From NCBI GenBank assembly GCA_023213315.1, contig JAKCPI010031741.1, positions 1-64,000 of the forward strand: DNA of 64,000 nucleotides, written 5' to 3'. This DNA comes from Euborellia annulipes (Eukaryota > Arthropoda > Insecta > Dermaptera > Anisolabididae). Positions 43,784-54,422 of this stretch are shown piece by piece. The notes beneath the pieces are model-generated. The model was not told the origin of the DNA. It searched no databases and saw nothing but the letters and a program-made list of their open reading frames with translations. Position 1 is the stretch's first letter, and each line of letters starts with the position of its first letter. A program made the position numbers and the translations under genes.

Positions 43784-44451
43784 TCTGGTGTGACTGGCGC
43801 ACAGCACACAACTTTCTCTTACCTTCGGTAATCGAAAGTTGTGTACTGTGCTTGTCACACCAGATTTTTTGTGTCGACATATATTTAGTTCCCGACAGTA
43901 CGGAACATATGAATTCAGATGTAAAATTTATAAGTATGGGAAAATATTTATATTTTGTTACCATGGCAACCATTTCTCATATCTTCCCTATGAAATACAA
44001 GAGTAAAGTGGTCTTCAGAAGATTTCAATCACAAAATGAGAATATACATTTTAAAGAGAATCTAAAAAATAATTGATTTTTGAATTTTAAAAAAAATCGT
44101 TGGAGCAAATTTTGAGAAAATCGAAAAAACTGAAAAAGTACATCAGTAAAGTACTAGTACTCTTTGGCCGATTTTGATTAAAAGCTTATTTTTCCGGTCC
44201 CGGGGGTGTTTAACTTAAATATAAAATTTCAGCCTCATAGCTCAATTCCTTCATGCTTAAAATTGAACACACACACACCCACACACCCACCCACCCACAC
44301 ACAGACAGACCATGTCGCGAAAACCACTTTTTTGGATTCAGGGGACCTCAAAACGTGAAGATCCATCAAAATCTCGACATCGAATTTTTGACATGAATCC
44401 AATACTTTCTCTCTATATATATATTACATATATACATAGGTAAGAGAAAGT
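43784..44451 (+). mobile_element. TCTGG foldback element, copy 8
   Basis: Complete 668-bp copy of the first subfamily. A-runs flank both sides (AAACAAAAAAA and AGTAAAAAAAAA). Confidence 0.9.
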
Positions 44452-45145
44452 AAAAAAAAATTCCATCGCAAAATAATAAATAATAGCGAATAATAAATTT
44501 AAAAGAATATCTTCTTTAATATCATTTGATAAATCAAGGGGGACTTTAAGTAATAATTCTCTGTTGCTTCACTAACCTGAATCGTTATATCTTTTAAACC
44601 AAGGTGGATAATGGATACGTACTGTACGTACTTGGCAGAAATAATATTTTGTCTTTAAAAATAAAATATCAGTTGAGAGCATTAAATAGGTAGTATCTTA
44701 GCTCTGCTACACCACTCTGGGTGTGAGCGTGAATAGAACAGAATGTTCGGGCATAGATTCAGGCAAGGTTTTATGGCACGGAGGAGCGTTAACATCATGT
44801 CCACGCCCCGAGCGACACTTTATGGCGCCAGCCTCAAAAGCCTCAAGGCAGCTCTAGCGCCCTTTGCGCCCTTGCGCCCTTGCCAACATGATTAAACACA
44901 GCGAATTAAATATAAAGGACACCGAGAAAAAATTATTTTGGACCAAACCCAAAGAGGAAGGAGAGGGAAACTCCAATTTATATTTACGTCAAAATTGACG
45001 AAAAAGAAATCTTTATTTTCAGAGATAAAAGATAAAATTCAATATTTGTGTTTTAGCATATACACATAATTCTATTTTATTTTTTTGGATAAAACCCAAA
45101 AAAAGAAATTATAAATAGGTGCCCAAAAGTCAGGGTTAAATAATA
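44452..45145. promoter_or_regulatory. Unique block with candidate conserved non-coding sequence
   Basis: 44700-44935 is of balanced composition and non-repetitive (GGTTTTATGGCACGGAGGAG, GAGCGACACTTTATGGCGCC, GCCCTTTGCGCCCTTGCGCC). Two TTTATGGC words resemble Caudal/posterior-Hox type sites. There is no coding frame. Function is inference only. Confidence 0.3.
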
Positions 45146-46153
45146 CAGTATACTCTATAGAGTCCCGGTAATCCGAACCTCGCTAATCCGAACTTCCGGT
45201 TAATCCGAACTCTTTTTGCGTACGATATTTTTTTTTTTTTTTTAAGAGGAATATAAATGAAAATTAGACATTAAAGGAACTTTATTTTATTAAAAAATCT
45301 GGTGTGACTGGCGCACAGCACACAACTTTCTCTTACCTTCGGTAATCGAAAGTTGTGTACTGTGCTTGTCACACCAGATTTTTTGTGTCGACATGTATTT
45401 AGTTTCCGACAGTAGGGTACAATTGAATTCAAGATGTAAAATTTATAAGTATGGGAAAATATTTATATTTTGATACCATGGCAACCATTTCCCCTATCTT
45501 TTCTATGGAGTACAAAAGTAAAGTGGTCTTCAGAAGATTTCAATCACAAAATGAGAATATACATTTTATAGAGAATCTAAAAAATAATTGATTTTTGAAT
45601 TTTAAAAAAAATCGTTGGAGCAAATTTTGAGAAAATCGAAAAAAACTGAAAAAGTGAATCAGTAAAGTACTAGTACTTTTTGGTCGATTTTGTTCAAAAG
45701 CTTCGTGTCACGTCCCATGGGGGTGCCTAACTTAAATATAAAATTTCAACTTCCTAGCTCTTTTCGTTCTTGAGATATTTTGTTCACAGACACACAGACA
45801 CACAGACAGACAGACAGACAGACCATGTCGCGAAAACCACTTTTTTGGATTCAGGGGACCTCAAAACGTGAAGATCCATCAAAATCTCGACATCGAATTT
45901 TTGACATGAATCCAATACTTTCTCTCTATATATATATTACATATATACATAGGTAAGAGAAAGTAAAAATACGAATTATAAAAAATAGAGAAATAGTAAC
46001 TGTTATAAACATCATTCACGGTTTACAACGTTATAAATACGATTTTATTATCAAAATTAACTAATTCAAGCTTACAATTCCGGTTAATCCGAACTTCCCG
46101 ATAATCCGAACGACCCTCGGTCCCAATTAGTTCGGATTACCGGGACTCTACTG
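45146..46153. mobile_element. pogo/Tigger-like non-autonomous element, split by a foldback element
   Basis: The left end CAGTATACTCTATAGAGTCC is followed by CGGTAATCCGAAC repeats. The right end is TTAGTTCGGATTACCGGGAC, TCTACTG. TA lies on both outer sides (45144-45145 and 46154-46155), the Tc1/mariner/pogo target duplication. Subterminal AATCCGAAC words are repeated several times at both ends, as in transposase-binding sites. No transposase is present. Foldback copy 9 occupies 45298-45964. Confidence 0.8.
45298..45964 (+). mobile_element. TCTGG foldback element, copy 9 (second subfamily)
   Basis: Complete 667-bp copy with the TTTTCGTTCTTGAGATATTT segment and a CACAGACACACAGACAGACA microsatellite. 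It is inserted in the pogo-like element, hence younger than it. Confidence 0.9.
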
Positions 46154-46434
46154 TATTTCATTTCGTTTAATTTACATTATGTTTTTTCATGTATAGAGAT
46201 CTTTAACAAAGGTGCTTACATATCTATAGGCCTACATCCCATAAACCCAGCAGACTCTGTAAATTGATTCAGTACTTCATATTTGTAACCTCTTCTATAA
46301 CTACTCTTAGCAGTGGAAGACAAGAGAAGCCCCCCACCTTTAGGTGTTAATAGGTAAAAATGTTAATAGGCCTAGGCTTATTATGATTTTAATAATACAA
46401 AAGTCCTTTATTAAATATATGGAATGGGGGCAAC
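46154..46434. other. AT-rich spacer
   Basis: No feature recognised. Confidence 0.4.
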
Positions 46435-46632
46435 CAAGGAAAAATAAAAAAAACAATTTAACTATCGACGTTTCGAACGCTATTCATGTTCTTCTTCGAG
46501 GCAGTCTAGTATCAATTAGATATTACAGATGCTAGTAATAAGAGTATCATCTGTAATATTTAATTTACACTAGACTATCCCGAAGAAGAGCATGAATAGC
46601 GTTCGAAACGTCGATGGTTAAATTGCTTTTTT
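46435..46632. mobile_element. PLE terminal palindrome (head-to-head pair)
   Basis: The minus copy (46455-46510) and plus copy (46565-46620) share CGAAGAAGA, CATGAATAGCGTTCGAAACG and TCGAT. The minus side continues to CCTTGGTTGCCCCCATTCC (shared terminal motif, diverged). The plus side is cut 12 bp later by foldback copy 10. Confidence 0.8.
46574..46618 (+). ncRNA. Hammerhead-like motif with one core substitution
   Basis: Stem I ACTATC/GATGGT (6 bp with one G-T wobble); core CCGAAGA (consensus CTGANGA, so one T-to-C change); extra A; stem II GAGC/GTTC; GAAA; ACGT palindrome; C. The core change probably abolishes activity. The facing minus copy has its own core insertion. Confidence 0.6.
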
Positions 46633-47326
46633 ACTTTCTCTTACCTATGTATATATGTAATATATATATAGAGAGAAAGTATTGGATTCATGTCAAAAAT
46701 TCGATGTCGAGATTTTGATGGATCTTCACGTTTTGAGGTCCCCTGAATCCAAAAAAGTGGTTTTCGCGACATGGTCTGTCTGTGTGTGGGTGGGTGGGTG
46801 GGTGTGTGGGTGGGTGGGTGGGTGGGTGGGTGTGTCTGTGTTCAATTTTAAGCATGAAGGAATTGAGCTACGAGGTTGAAATTCTATATTTAACTTAAAC
46901 ACCCCCCGGGACCGGAAAAATAAGCTTTTAATCAAAATCGGCCAAAGATTACTAGTACTTTACTGATGTACTTTTTCAGTTTTTTTCGATTTTCTCAAAA
47001 TTCGCTCCAACGATTTTTTTTTAAATTCAAAAATCAATTATTTTTTAGATGCTCTTTAAAATGTATATTCTCATTTTGCGATTGAAATCTTCTGAAGACC
47101 ACTTTACTCTTGTATTTCATAGGGAAGATAGGAGAAATGGTTGCCATGGTAACAAAATATAAATATTTTCCCATACTTATAAATTTTACATCTGAATTCA
47201 AATGTTCCGTACTGTCGGGAACTAAATATATGTCGACACAAAAAATCTGGTGTGACAAGCACAGTGCACAACTTTCGATTACCGAAGGTAAGAGAAAGTT
47301 GTGTGCTGTGCGCCAGTCACACCAGA
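46633..47326 (-). mobile_element. TCTGG foldback element, copy 10
   Basis: Complete minus-strand copy of the first subfamily with a long GGGTGGG tract (46787-46832). Confidence 0.9.
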
Positions 47327-47369
47327 TTTTTATTTTTCCTTTACTGATTCCATCCCATAGTCCATAGTC

Positions 47370-47612
47370 CAGTGGTTTCCAAACTTTATGTTACCACGCA
47401 TCACTTAAAAATATTTAATCGTATGACGCCCCCACCCCATTTACAAACAAAAATTTTTATTGCTAAAAAATTTATTAATACAAACTATTAAAATATTTAT
47501 TATTTTATTTATAAAACTTTAACAATCATTTAGAAAATTGCTCGCTGTGGCCTCCCCTTAGGCTAGTCCGCGCCTCCCTAGCGAGGCGCGCTCCACAGTT
47601 TGGTAAATGCTG
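47370..47612. mobile_element. hAT-like MITE
   Basis: Left end CAGTGGTTTCCAAACTTTAT and right end CAGTTTGGTAAATGCTG form imperfect inverted repeats of the CAG(T/G)GGTTCCCAAAC type common in hAT elements. The 8-bp flanks CCATAGTC (47362-47369) and CCATAGCT (47613-47620) agree at six positions, as for an aged hAT duplication. 243 bp, non-coding. Confidence 0.78.
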
Positions 47613-47896
47613 CCATAGCTTAGATTTGGAATCCGGAATTAAAATATAATAAATCATTATTACCCCCATTACTCTCCTTAAATGTGCCACTGCCTCTCCG
47701 CCTCTCACACTAAAATTTCAGCATCCCCCTCTTAACAAAATCCTGGAACCGCCACTGCCTTCTTTTCTGTTTTAATTTTCAATAAAATTTATAAATCAGT
47801 GAGAAATCAATATGAATTTTATACAGCCTGTGGCCATTTCATTTCTGTTGTCCATTGGGGCCTGGAGGGGGGCCCTTCCCTTTCGACAGTAATAAT
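47613..47896. other. Spacer with an isolated hAT-type right end
   Basis: TCCTGGAACCGCCACTG at 47741-47757 is the inverted form of the CAGTGGCGGTCCCAGG end of the element at 3798. No partner left end is visible nearby. Confidence 0.45.
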
Positions 47897-48024
47897 ATTT
47901 ATACAATTAGATATTACTTCATGTACCCCAAAAAAGATGTAAGGGGGTGCCGCCGGGAGTCGAACCCCTTACATCTTTTTTCGGGTACATGAAGTACATA
48001 AAGTAATATCTAATTGTATAAATT
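47897..48024. repeat. Palindrome with a tRNA T-arm at its centre
   Basis: Arms of about 50 bp (ATACAATTAGATATTACTTC, ATGTACCCCAAAAAAGATGT and their complement on the right) flank a centre which on the minus strand reads GGGGTTCGACTCCCGGCGGC, a perfect tRNA T-arm/box B with the start of an acceptor. It looks like a foldback built around a tRNA 3' half or SINE head. Confidence 0.7.
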
Positions 48025-50985
48025 TCCGTTTCGCGGCTTACCTACGCGATATATATAATATCTTAAATATTATATATAATTTCTTATTTATAAGTAATAA
48101 TATTAATATCATTTTAATCTTAAAAAAGTTTTTTAGTAAAGCTAATTCGATTCCTGAATTAAAACATTAACACCTCCATCTCTTGAATGAATCACTTTCT
48201 ATCCTTCTCCTGTTCACCAGAAATACCCCCCCTCCCCATGAATAAAATGCTGGGATCGCCATTGATTCTCTTGATCTACTTCAAGTTTCACCCTTATCTC
48301 GTCAAAAAACCATCTCTAAGGCACACGTTTTTTTTTTTTTTTTTTTTTTTTGTTAGCTTCTGATTTTCTGATTCATAGATGGATTCTCCTTTTAAATTAT
48401 CTGGTAAATTCGTTTGTGACTCCAAGATTTAACAAGGACGAATTCCATTGATCTAAATAAAAAATATTAATTTATTTTTTGTGAAATTGGAATTAGAAGA
48501 CAATTTTACACATACCTTAATTATTTCCCATAATTATTCTAAATATGTAAAAATACTTTTCAATGAAATTTGATATTAGATAGATAAAATAAAATAGTTA
48601 ATAAAACAGTGAATTATGATCCGATAATTATCTGTTTAGTATCCACTTTATGTATAGAAGGCACCTGTCTCTCTCTGTATACATATACATAGAAATTTGA
48701 GAAGCCAGTATGTTATTAGGATGAGATTCAAAGCCCCTCTAACATTTCAAACACTTGGTGGGACCAAATAATTTAATCAGCTTTTCAAGGGGAACGGAGT
48801 ATCTCAGAATGGATGAAGTTCCTCTTCCTATGTGTATATTGTGGATTAATATACCCATTTATCTAACTTAACATAGAATGTAATATCCTTGATATTTTAT
48901 TATTATATTTTTCTAAACTAGGGTTTAAAGTAAAAAAGTTTAGTGTAATTAGCCATGTATAAATTAATGAAGGGAGTGGAGGGGACTTTTTTATAAAAAA
49001 AAATCAAGGCAAAATGACCTTCGGATGGTAATTTTAAATATCTTGGATGTGGCAATAAAATTTTATCTTTAAATTTCATTTGAACCGAGGAGCTTTACAT
49101 TTCAATACTCTTTATTCTGTCCAATTGACTATCAATTGATTGAATAACATTTTATCCTATAAATAAATATTTTCATTTTCTTAGACATCTGATCCAGCGA
49201 CAATCTCCCAATTGTATAATAATAATAATAAATATTTTCGGGCAACATATAAGTAATCGAATAACCAACAAAATATGGTGTGACTGATCGCACAGCACAT
49301 AAGTTTCTTTTATCTCCGATAATCGAAAGTTGTGTACCTACTGTGCTGTTATACCAGACATAAAAACAGAATTCAAGCAATGAAAATGTGCTTCAAGAAC
49401 AATTCTTTTTATTATTCGCATTAAAAGAAATTTGCGAAATTTCAAAAAAGAATTGCAATTTATAATTAGAAAAAGATTTCTTCAGACACCCAATACAGAT
49501 ATTTTAAATCGAAAAGTTGTTCTGAAAGATTGTTTTCTTCTTCTTTTGGGCCTCCTCCTCCCTTCATAGCCCACCTAACCTCACCTTTACCTAAAAAAAA
49601 AATATATTAGTTTCCATCTTTTGATTTTATTACTTAAATTTACTTACATTTGAAATTTTGTTGATTTCAAAATTATTCTTCTTAAGACTTCTTTTTTTTA
49701 TTTGCACTTCACTTCACTTTATAAAATATGATTAAAAAAAAAATTGAAAAATTTATTTTAAAAATATGAGTTCGCGTTTGTAAGAAATTTAAGATAAAAA
49801 TGCAGAAAAAATTGTCAAATTTGATCACCCATCACAAGTTAAAATAAGCAGTGGCCTAGCTAACTCTAAAAGGGCAAATTTTAAAAAGGTGCCTTTAATT
49901 TGTATTTACTTACTGTGTATATTAACAGCTCCAAAACAAACAACAAAATTCGATGAGTAGATACCAATAGAAGTTAATGATGCACTCTTAAAGCCAAAAT
50001 GTTTCCTTCATTTGTATTAATAAATAAGTTGTTTTTATTTAATCAAAATGAAAACAAGAAGGAAAGGAAATACAAGTCATCTGAAAAATAAAAAATTTGA
50101 ATTAGTTTTGCTCATTTTATTTTAATAACTATTGTATAAGAAATTTACTTACTTAATAAAAATTTCGCGTAATACTTAATCTTAAGGACTTCTTTTTCTT
50201 TAAAATAAAACAAAAACAAAATTCGGAAATAATTCAAGCAAAAATAATGTACTTCACGAACAATTCTTTTTATTATTTGCATTAAAAAGAATATGCGAAA
50301 TTTCAAAAAAGAATTGTGAATTATAATTCGAAAACCGTAAGTCGGGTGCCTGAAGAAATATCAGTGAGAATGAACGTGATTTTTTGGATTACGAGTAAAC
50401 GAGAGACCAGGGGGCTAATAAGAGATCCTACCTAGCCTAATTAAAAATACGAACGAATTGTAATTGTATATACCCGGTCCCCACCATCAGATCGGCGGGG
50501 CCCTCGGATCTGTCCCTGGCCTTAAGGGTATGCGTTATTTACATCCAGGCTATCCCTGGAAAAACGACATCCCTCCCTGACTTTCGTTTACTCATAGAGC
50601 CACCTCAAACCCAACCTCAATGTTACAAAAACATATCAGACTCCCTTTGAGTCATAAAAAGAAGTCTTTTCGCAAACACAAGAACACTTGAGAACCTGGG
50701 CCTCAATCTTTCAATCAGATCTGATCGCATCTCCTTGTGAATCTTTCATGGAACAAATCAACGAAAATATAATTCATTTTACCTCTCTGTCCTAATACAT
50801 CCTAAATACAAATACAATCAAGGGACCCTAAAAACCAACTAACTAAAGACGAGAGAAGGCACCTGAAGCTAATAAAAACAACGAATCTCCAACTAAAAAA
50901 CTAAACTAAAAAAAAAAAAAAAACTTCCTAATAAAAGCTAATCCAAACTATCCCCTTCAAAATTCTTACACCATGCATAATATAC
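48025..50985. other. Long AT-rich stretch, no complete element
   Basis: A hAT-type right end GCTGGGATCGCCATTG lies at 48250-48265. A degraded TCTGG hairpin lies at 49269-49360 (TATGGTGTGACTGATCGCAC to TATACCAGA). A short duplicated segment CAAGAACAATTCTTTTTATT / CACGAACAATTCTTTTTATT is at 49396 and 50255. The mixed-composition region 50340-50720 (CGGTCCCCACCATCAGATCG, CTGGCCTTAAGGGTATGCGT) has no clear ORF. Confidence 0.4.
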
Positions 50986-51010
50986 CTTTGTTCTGTTGAC
51001 CCTCAGGAAT
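50986..51010 (-). other. Possible 25-nt micro-exon (minus strand)
   Basis: On the minus strand TTTTTTTCTTTTTTTGTTAC-AG is a strong acceptor, followed by ATTCCTGAGGGTCAACAGAA-CAAAG and the donor GTATATTATG. In frame with the candidate upstream exon it would read IPEGQQNK. Prediction from splice signals only. Confidence 0.3.
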
Positions 51011-51103
51011 CTGTAACAAAAAAAGAAAAAAATTGAAATTAGAATAAGAACATTTATATATTTTTGGATTTATGAGTGTATGCTTAGAGAATAAAATATT
51101 CAC

Positions 51104-51236
51104 CTCTTGAGGGGTTGACGGTCGCTCGAAGCTCCTTGCCACTCGTAGAGCTGATCCATCGAAGCTGTCTGCACTCGTTGAGCTGATCCAGTTGATTGCA
51201 CTAGTTAAACGTTGAACACTTATCACTTAACACTGA
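51104..51236 (-). other. Possible first exon (minus strand)
   Basis: On the minus strand ATCAGTGTTAAG resembles an arthropod initiator (TCAGT). An open frame then runs through ACTGGATCAGCTCAACGAGT to CCTCAAGAG, followed by a GTGAAT donor at 51103. GATCAGCTC occurs twice. It could be the start of a host transcript or of an LTR-type element. No ATG lies in the frame of the 25-nt exon, so this would be a UTR or a frame with a later start. Confidence 0.3.
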
Positions 51237-52991
51237 TCACAATCGCACTGGAGAAACACAAACCTGCAAAAGAAAAATTGTTTAAGAATCTAACCCCTAG
51301 GGTCAATACACACGGAGCAACTAAAAAAAACTCGTTGCAGATGCAAATCGCCAACCAGTCGATATTGCATGGAGGTCTACACACGAGGCAACTCAAGTTG
51401 CACCCAAAAATGGCCGACGTTTTCAATCAGCTGTTTTTTCGGTTACTTAATAAAGACATTTTTGGCAATTTAAGGGTTTATTTAAGTAATAATAATACAA
51501 AATAATAATAATATTGAGATAACTAATATTTTTTATTAAAAATTGCAGGAAATATATATTTAAAGTCAAGACAAATGGATTTCGAATTTTTTTAAATTAA
51601 TAAAATATAGTTTTTAAAATATTCAATTAAGAAATATTTTTTACTCAAAATTTATTAAAAATATGTATTATAAGATTCGATTTACTTAGTTTATTTTGAA
51701 ATAAATTTATCGGGAAGAATAAAGTATCATTCAAGTGGAAAACATAGTTAACAGAGATGTTTTAATGCACAGATAGCAGAAATGAAATATAAAGCTTTAG
51801 TTAAGTTAATTTAGTTTACGAGCATAGTTAGATTTATTGAAAATTATATGATAAAAAAAGATGAAAAGTATCAGAATATAAAACATTAAAAAAATAAATT
51901 TTGCCTTTTACCGCCAGTCCGAAGCAAGTTTGCAACCTAATTTGCTTTCTAGTGGACACGTTCAGTTGCATGCAACATCTAATTTTTGACATGAATCTAA
52001 TACTTTCTCTCTATATATTTCATATATAGGGTAAGAGAACGTAAAAAGTGTATATTTATTTGATTCATGGCTATTGAATATATACAATATCCAAAGCGTA
52101 TAGAGAGAGCATTTGCCTATTGGAAAATTAATGATAACTATTGCAATACTTAGAGGGGAGTTTGCATTCACTCTTTTGTCCACGGTATATAGTCTACCTT
52201 AATATATTCGAAATTAATTGATAATGGACATATCAAAAGTGATGGGCTTTCACTAACCGCCACTATTCTAGGCACAATTGAATTATATTGTCACTGCCTA
52301 TTGATGGCTTTCAATGGATCATATGGAAATTAAATAAGACATGTACTCAAATTATTTCACAATATATAAATGGTTTATTATACTATGATTCATTATTATG
52401 AACCAATTGAATTCATAATTTTTTTTTTTTCTCGTTAAGTGTCAACTAAATTTTTCTACAAGTCTGAAATTGCCTTGATATAATTATAATTTTCACTTCA
52501 AAACTTTCTACAAAAAATGTTTTTCCTTTTAATTTTGTAATGGTGAATTTTTTAGAAAAACAATTTACCACGATTCATGTTAGCAAAGTTATTTCAAGTC
52601 CTCTTTAAGCAACTTTAGAGAATTATCTTGGAGAAATCTGATAGTTCACTTTTGCTTGGAAGGAAGATAAAACTCGGATAAGTATTGTAAAGAGAGGTAA
52701 AGTTAATAAGCCAAGAAGCTCAAGAAAGGGTTAAAAAATAATATTAACTATAAAGTGTTAAAGTAAGAAATTATTTAAAATTTTGAAAGTTTGAAATGTA
52801 TTAGAATTAGAAAAAATTAAAATTATTATATACATTTTTCTTTAATCATATAAATGGTTAATCTATGAATATTTGAAGTGATGACAGTGGTTGCTCGTCA
52901 ATTTTTAATTTTTGTAAGATTTTTTTCTTTAATATAAAAAATAGATTTTCGGACATATAAATGCCAAATGTTTTCCAAAAACATTTTTTTA
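51237..52991. other. AT-rich DNA with one foldback relic
   Basis: 51991-52046 is an isolated 3' end of the foldback element (TGACATGAATCTAATACTTT to GTAAGAGAACGT). 51295-51420 is of mixed composition and open on both strands, without recognisable protein. 52230-52335 (ACTAACCGCCACTATTCTAG, GGCTTTCAATGGATCATATG) may be conserved non-coding sequence. Confidence 0.4.
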
Positions 52992-53165
52992 TAAACCCTT
53001 TTCGGCTACTGAAGCCATTTAGGGTTTTGATTTTATTATATAAATGTTTTTTTAAATATAGATTGAAATTATCTTTTTAATTGAATTTATGGCTGCCGAG
53101 GGACTTTCCACAAGTCATTGCTCGGGGTCACCAATCTCAAGCTTTCGCCGCGCTTGGCATATTAC
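52992..53165 (-). mobile_element. 5S rRNA-derived SINE, second copy
   Basis: On the minus strand ATGCCAAGCGCGGCGAAAGC, TTGAGATTGGTGACCCCGAG (5S box A/C region) is followed by the tail AAACCCTAAATGGCTTCAGT, AGCCGAAAAGGGTTT. The 5' third of the head is missing. It is the same family as 155-348 with a different spacer. Confidence 0.78.
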
Positions 53166-53222
53166 CAAACCGTTTGAATTTAGGCTCATAATACAAGACC
53201 TACAGGATTCAGATGCTGGTAT

Positions 53223-53482
53223 TAAAATGGGAAAATATTTTGTTGCCATGGCAACCATTTCTTCTATCTTTTCTATGGAGTACAAGAGTAAAGTAGTCTT
53301 CAGAAGATTTCAATGGCAAAATGAGAATATACATTTTATATAGCATCTAAAAAACATTTTTTGAATTTTAATCAAAATCGTTGGAGCGAATTTTGAGAAA
53401 ATCAAAAAAAAAACTGAAAAAGTACTACAGTAAAGAACTAGTACTTTTTGGCCGATTTTGAATAAAAGCCTATTTTCACGCC
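53223..53482 (+). mobile_element. TCTGG foldback element fragment, internal part
   Basis: From TTAAAATGGGAAAATATTTT through CCATGGCAACCATTTCTTCT to GGCCGATTTTGAATAAAAGC. Both hairpins are absent. It sits just beyond the 5S SINE. Confidence 0.8.
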
Positions 53483-53919
53483 TCATTCGTTTTAAGCAAT
53501 ATCATTGCAACAATCGATCTATCATCTACTTTTTACTTTCATGACTCTAGTCCGAGGTCGCCGTTCTTAATTAATTTCCTTTCTTGAACTCTCTTGCCAA
53601 AAATTATTATTCAAAATAAAGAAGAGATGAACTTTTTGCTTATATATATTTCTACATGTATACATTATATATATATATGTATACATATAATACACGAATA
53701 TCTCATTATTAATTCCAAATATTAACTCCATTAAGTAGTGAATAAATATGTACTGTACAATATGAATTCATTGGAATTGGCTTATTTAAATCGAGACCAA
53801 AAATTTATTCAAATTAATTAATATAAACTGTTATTGTAAATATAATTATATTAATTAAAATCGTCAATTCCCCGTGCATATTTTATAATATAGCCCTTTA
53901 TAAGTATAGTTTCATTTAT
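53483..53919. other. AT-rich DNA, no gene seen
   Basis: Contains a TA-rich palindromic patch near 53655-53690. Confidence 0.4.
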
Positions 53920-53933
53920 TTCACAAAAATCTT

Positions 53934-54210
53934 GTTTTCCGGAGGGGAGATTGAGAGAGAGACCAGTCCCGAGAGGGACTGATTTTTGGGGAGTAGAGAG
54001 GTGAAGGGCCTCCCACTCTCAACATTGGAACCGGGTTGATGGCCATTTGCGCTAGATACCGGTACTGAGGTTAGTGCGTGTCAGCGTGCACGATGCACCA
54101 GGGGTAAACAACCGGGAAATGGTTTTTTTTGTAGGCTATTGAGGGTTTTTTTGCCGTAATTTATTAAGGCTTTTCCCTCAAATAGAAAAAAAAAAAAAAA
54201 AAAAAAAAAA
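53934..54210 (+). mobile_element. Unclassified retroposon with perfect 14-bp target-site duplication
   Basis: TTCACAAAAATCTT flanks the unit at 53920-53933 and 54211-54224. The 277-bp unit starts GTTTTCCGGAGGGGAGATTG, is GC-richer than its surroundings (CACTCTCAACATTGGAACCG, GTCAGCGTGCACGATGCACC) and ends in a long poly(A). A canonical box B is not seen, so the head may derive from another RNA, or the copy is an unrecognised SINE or processed transcript. Confidence 0.8.
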
Positions 54211-54422
54211 TTCACAAAAATCTTTAGTCTATAAAGTAATTAAATAAGTAGTAGTCTACTATAGAATGATCTTAGGAGTTTAGTTTTAATGGCTATATCA
54301 ACATGAATCTTCTCTTTTAGATTGACAATGGATTTTTATGAAATTGCTCTTCCTGATTGCATGTAAAATCTTTGAACTTTAAGAATCTATTTTCAAAAAA
54401 AAAAAAGTCACACCAGATTTTT

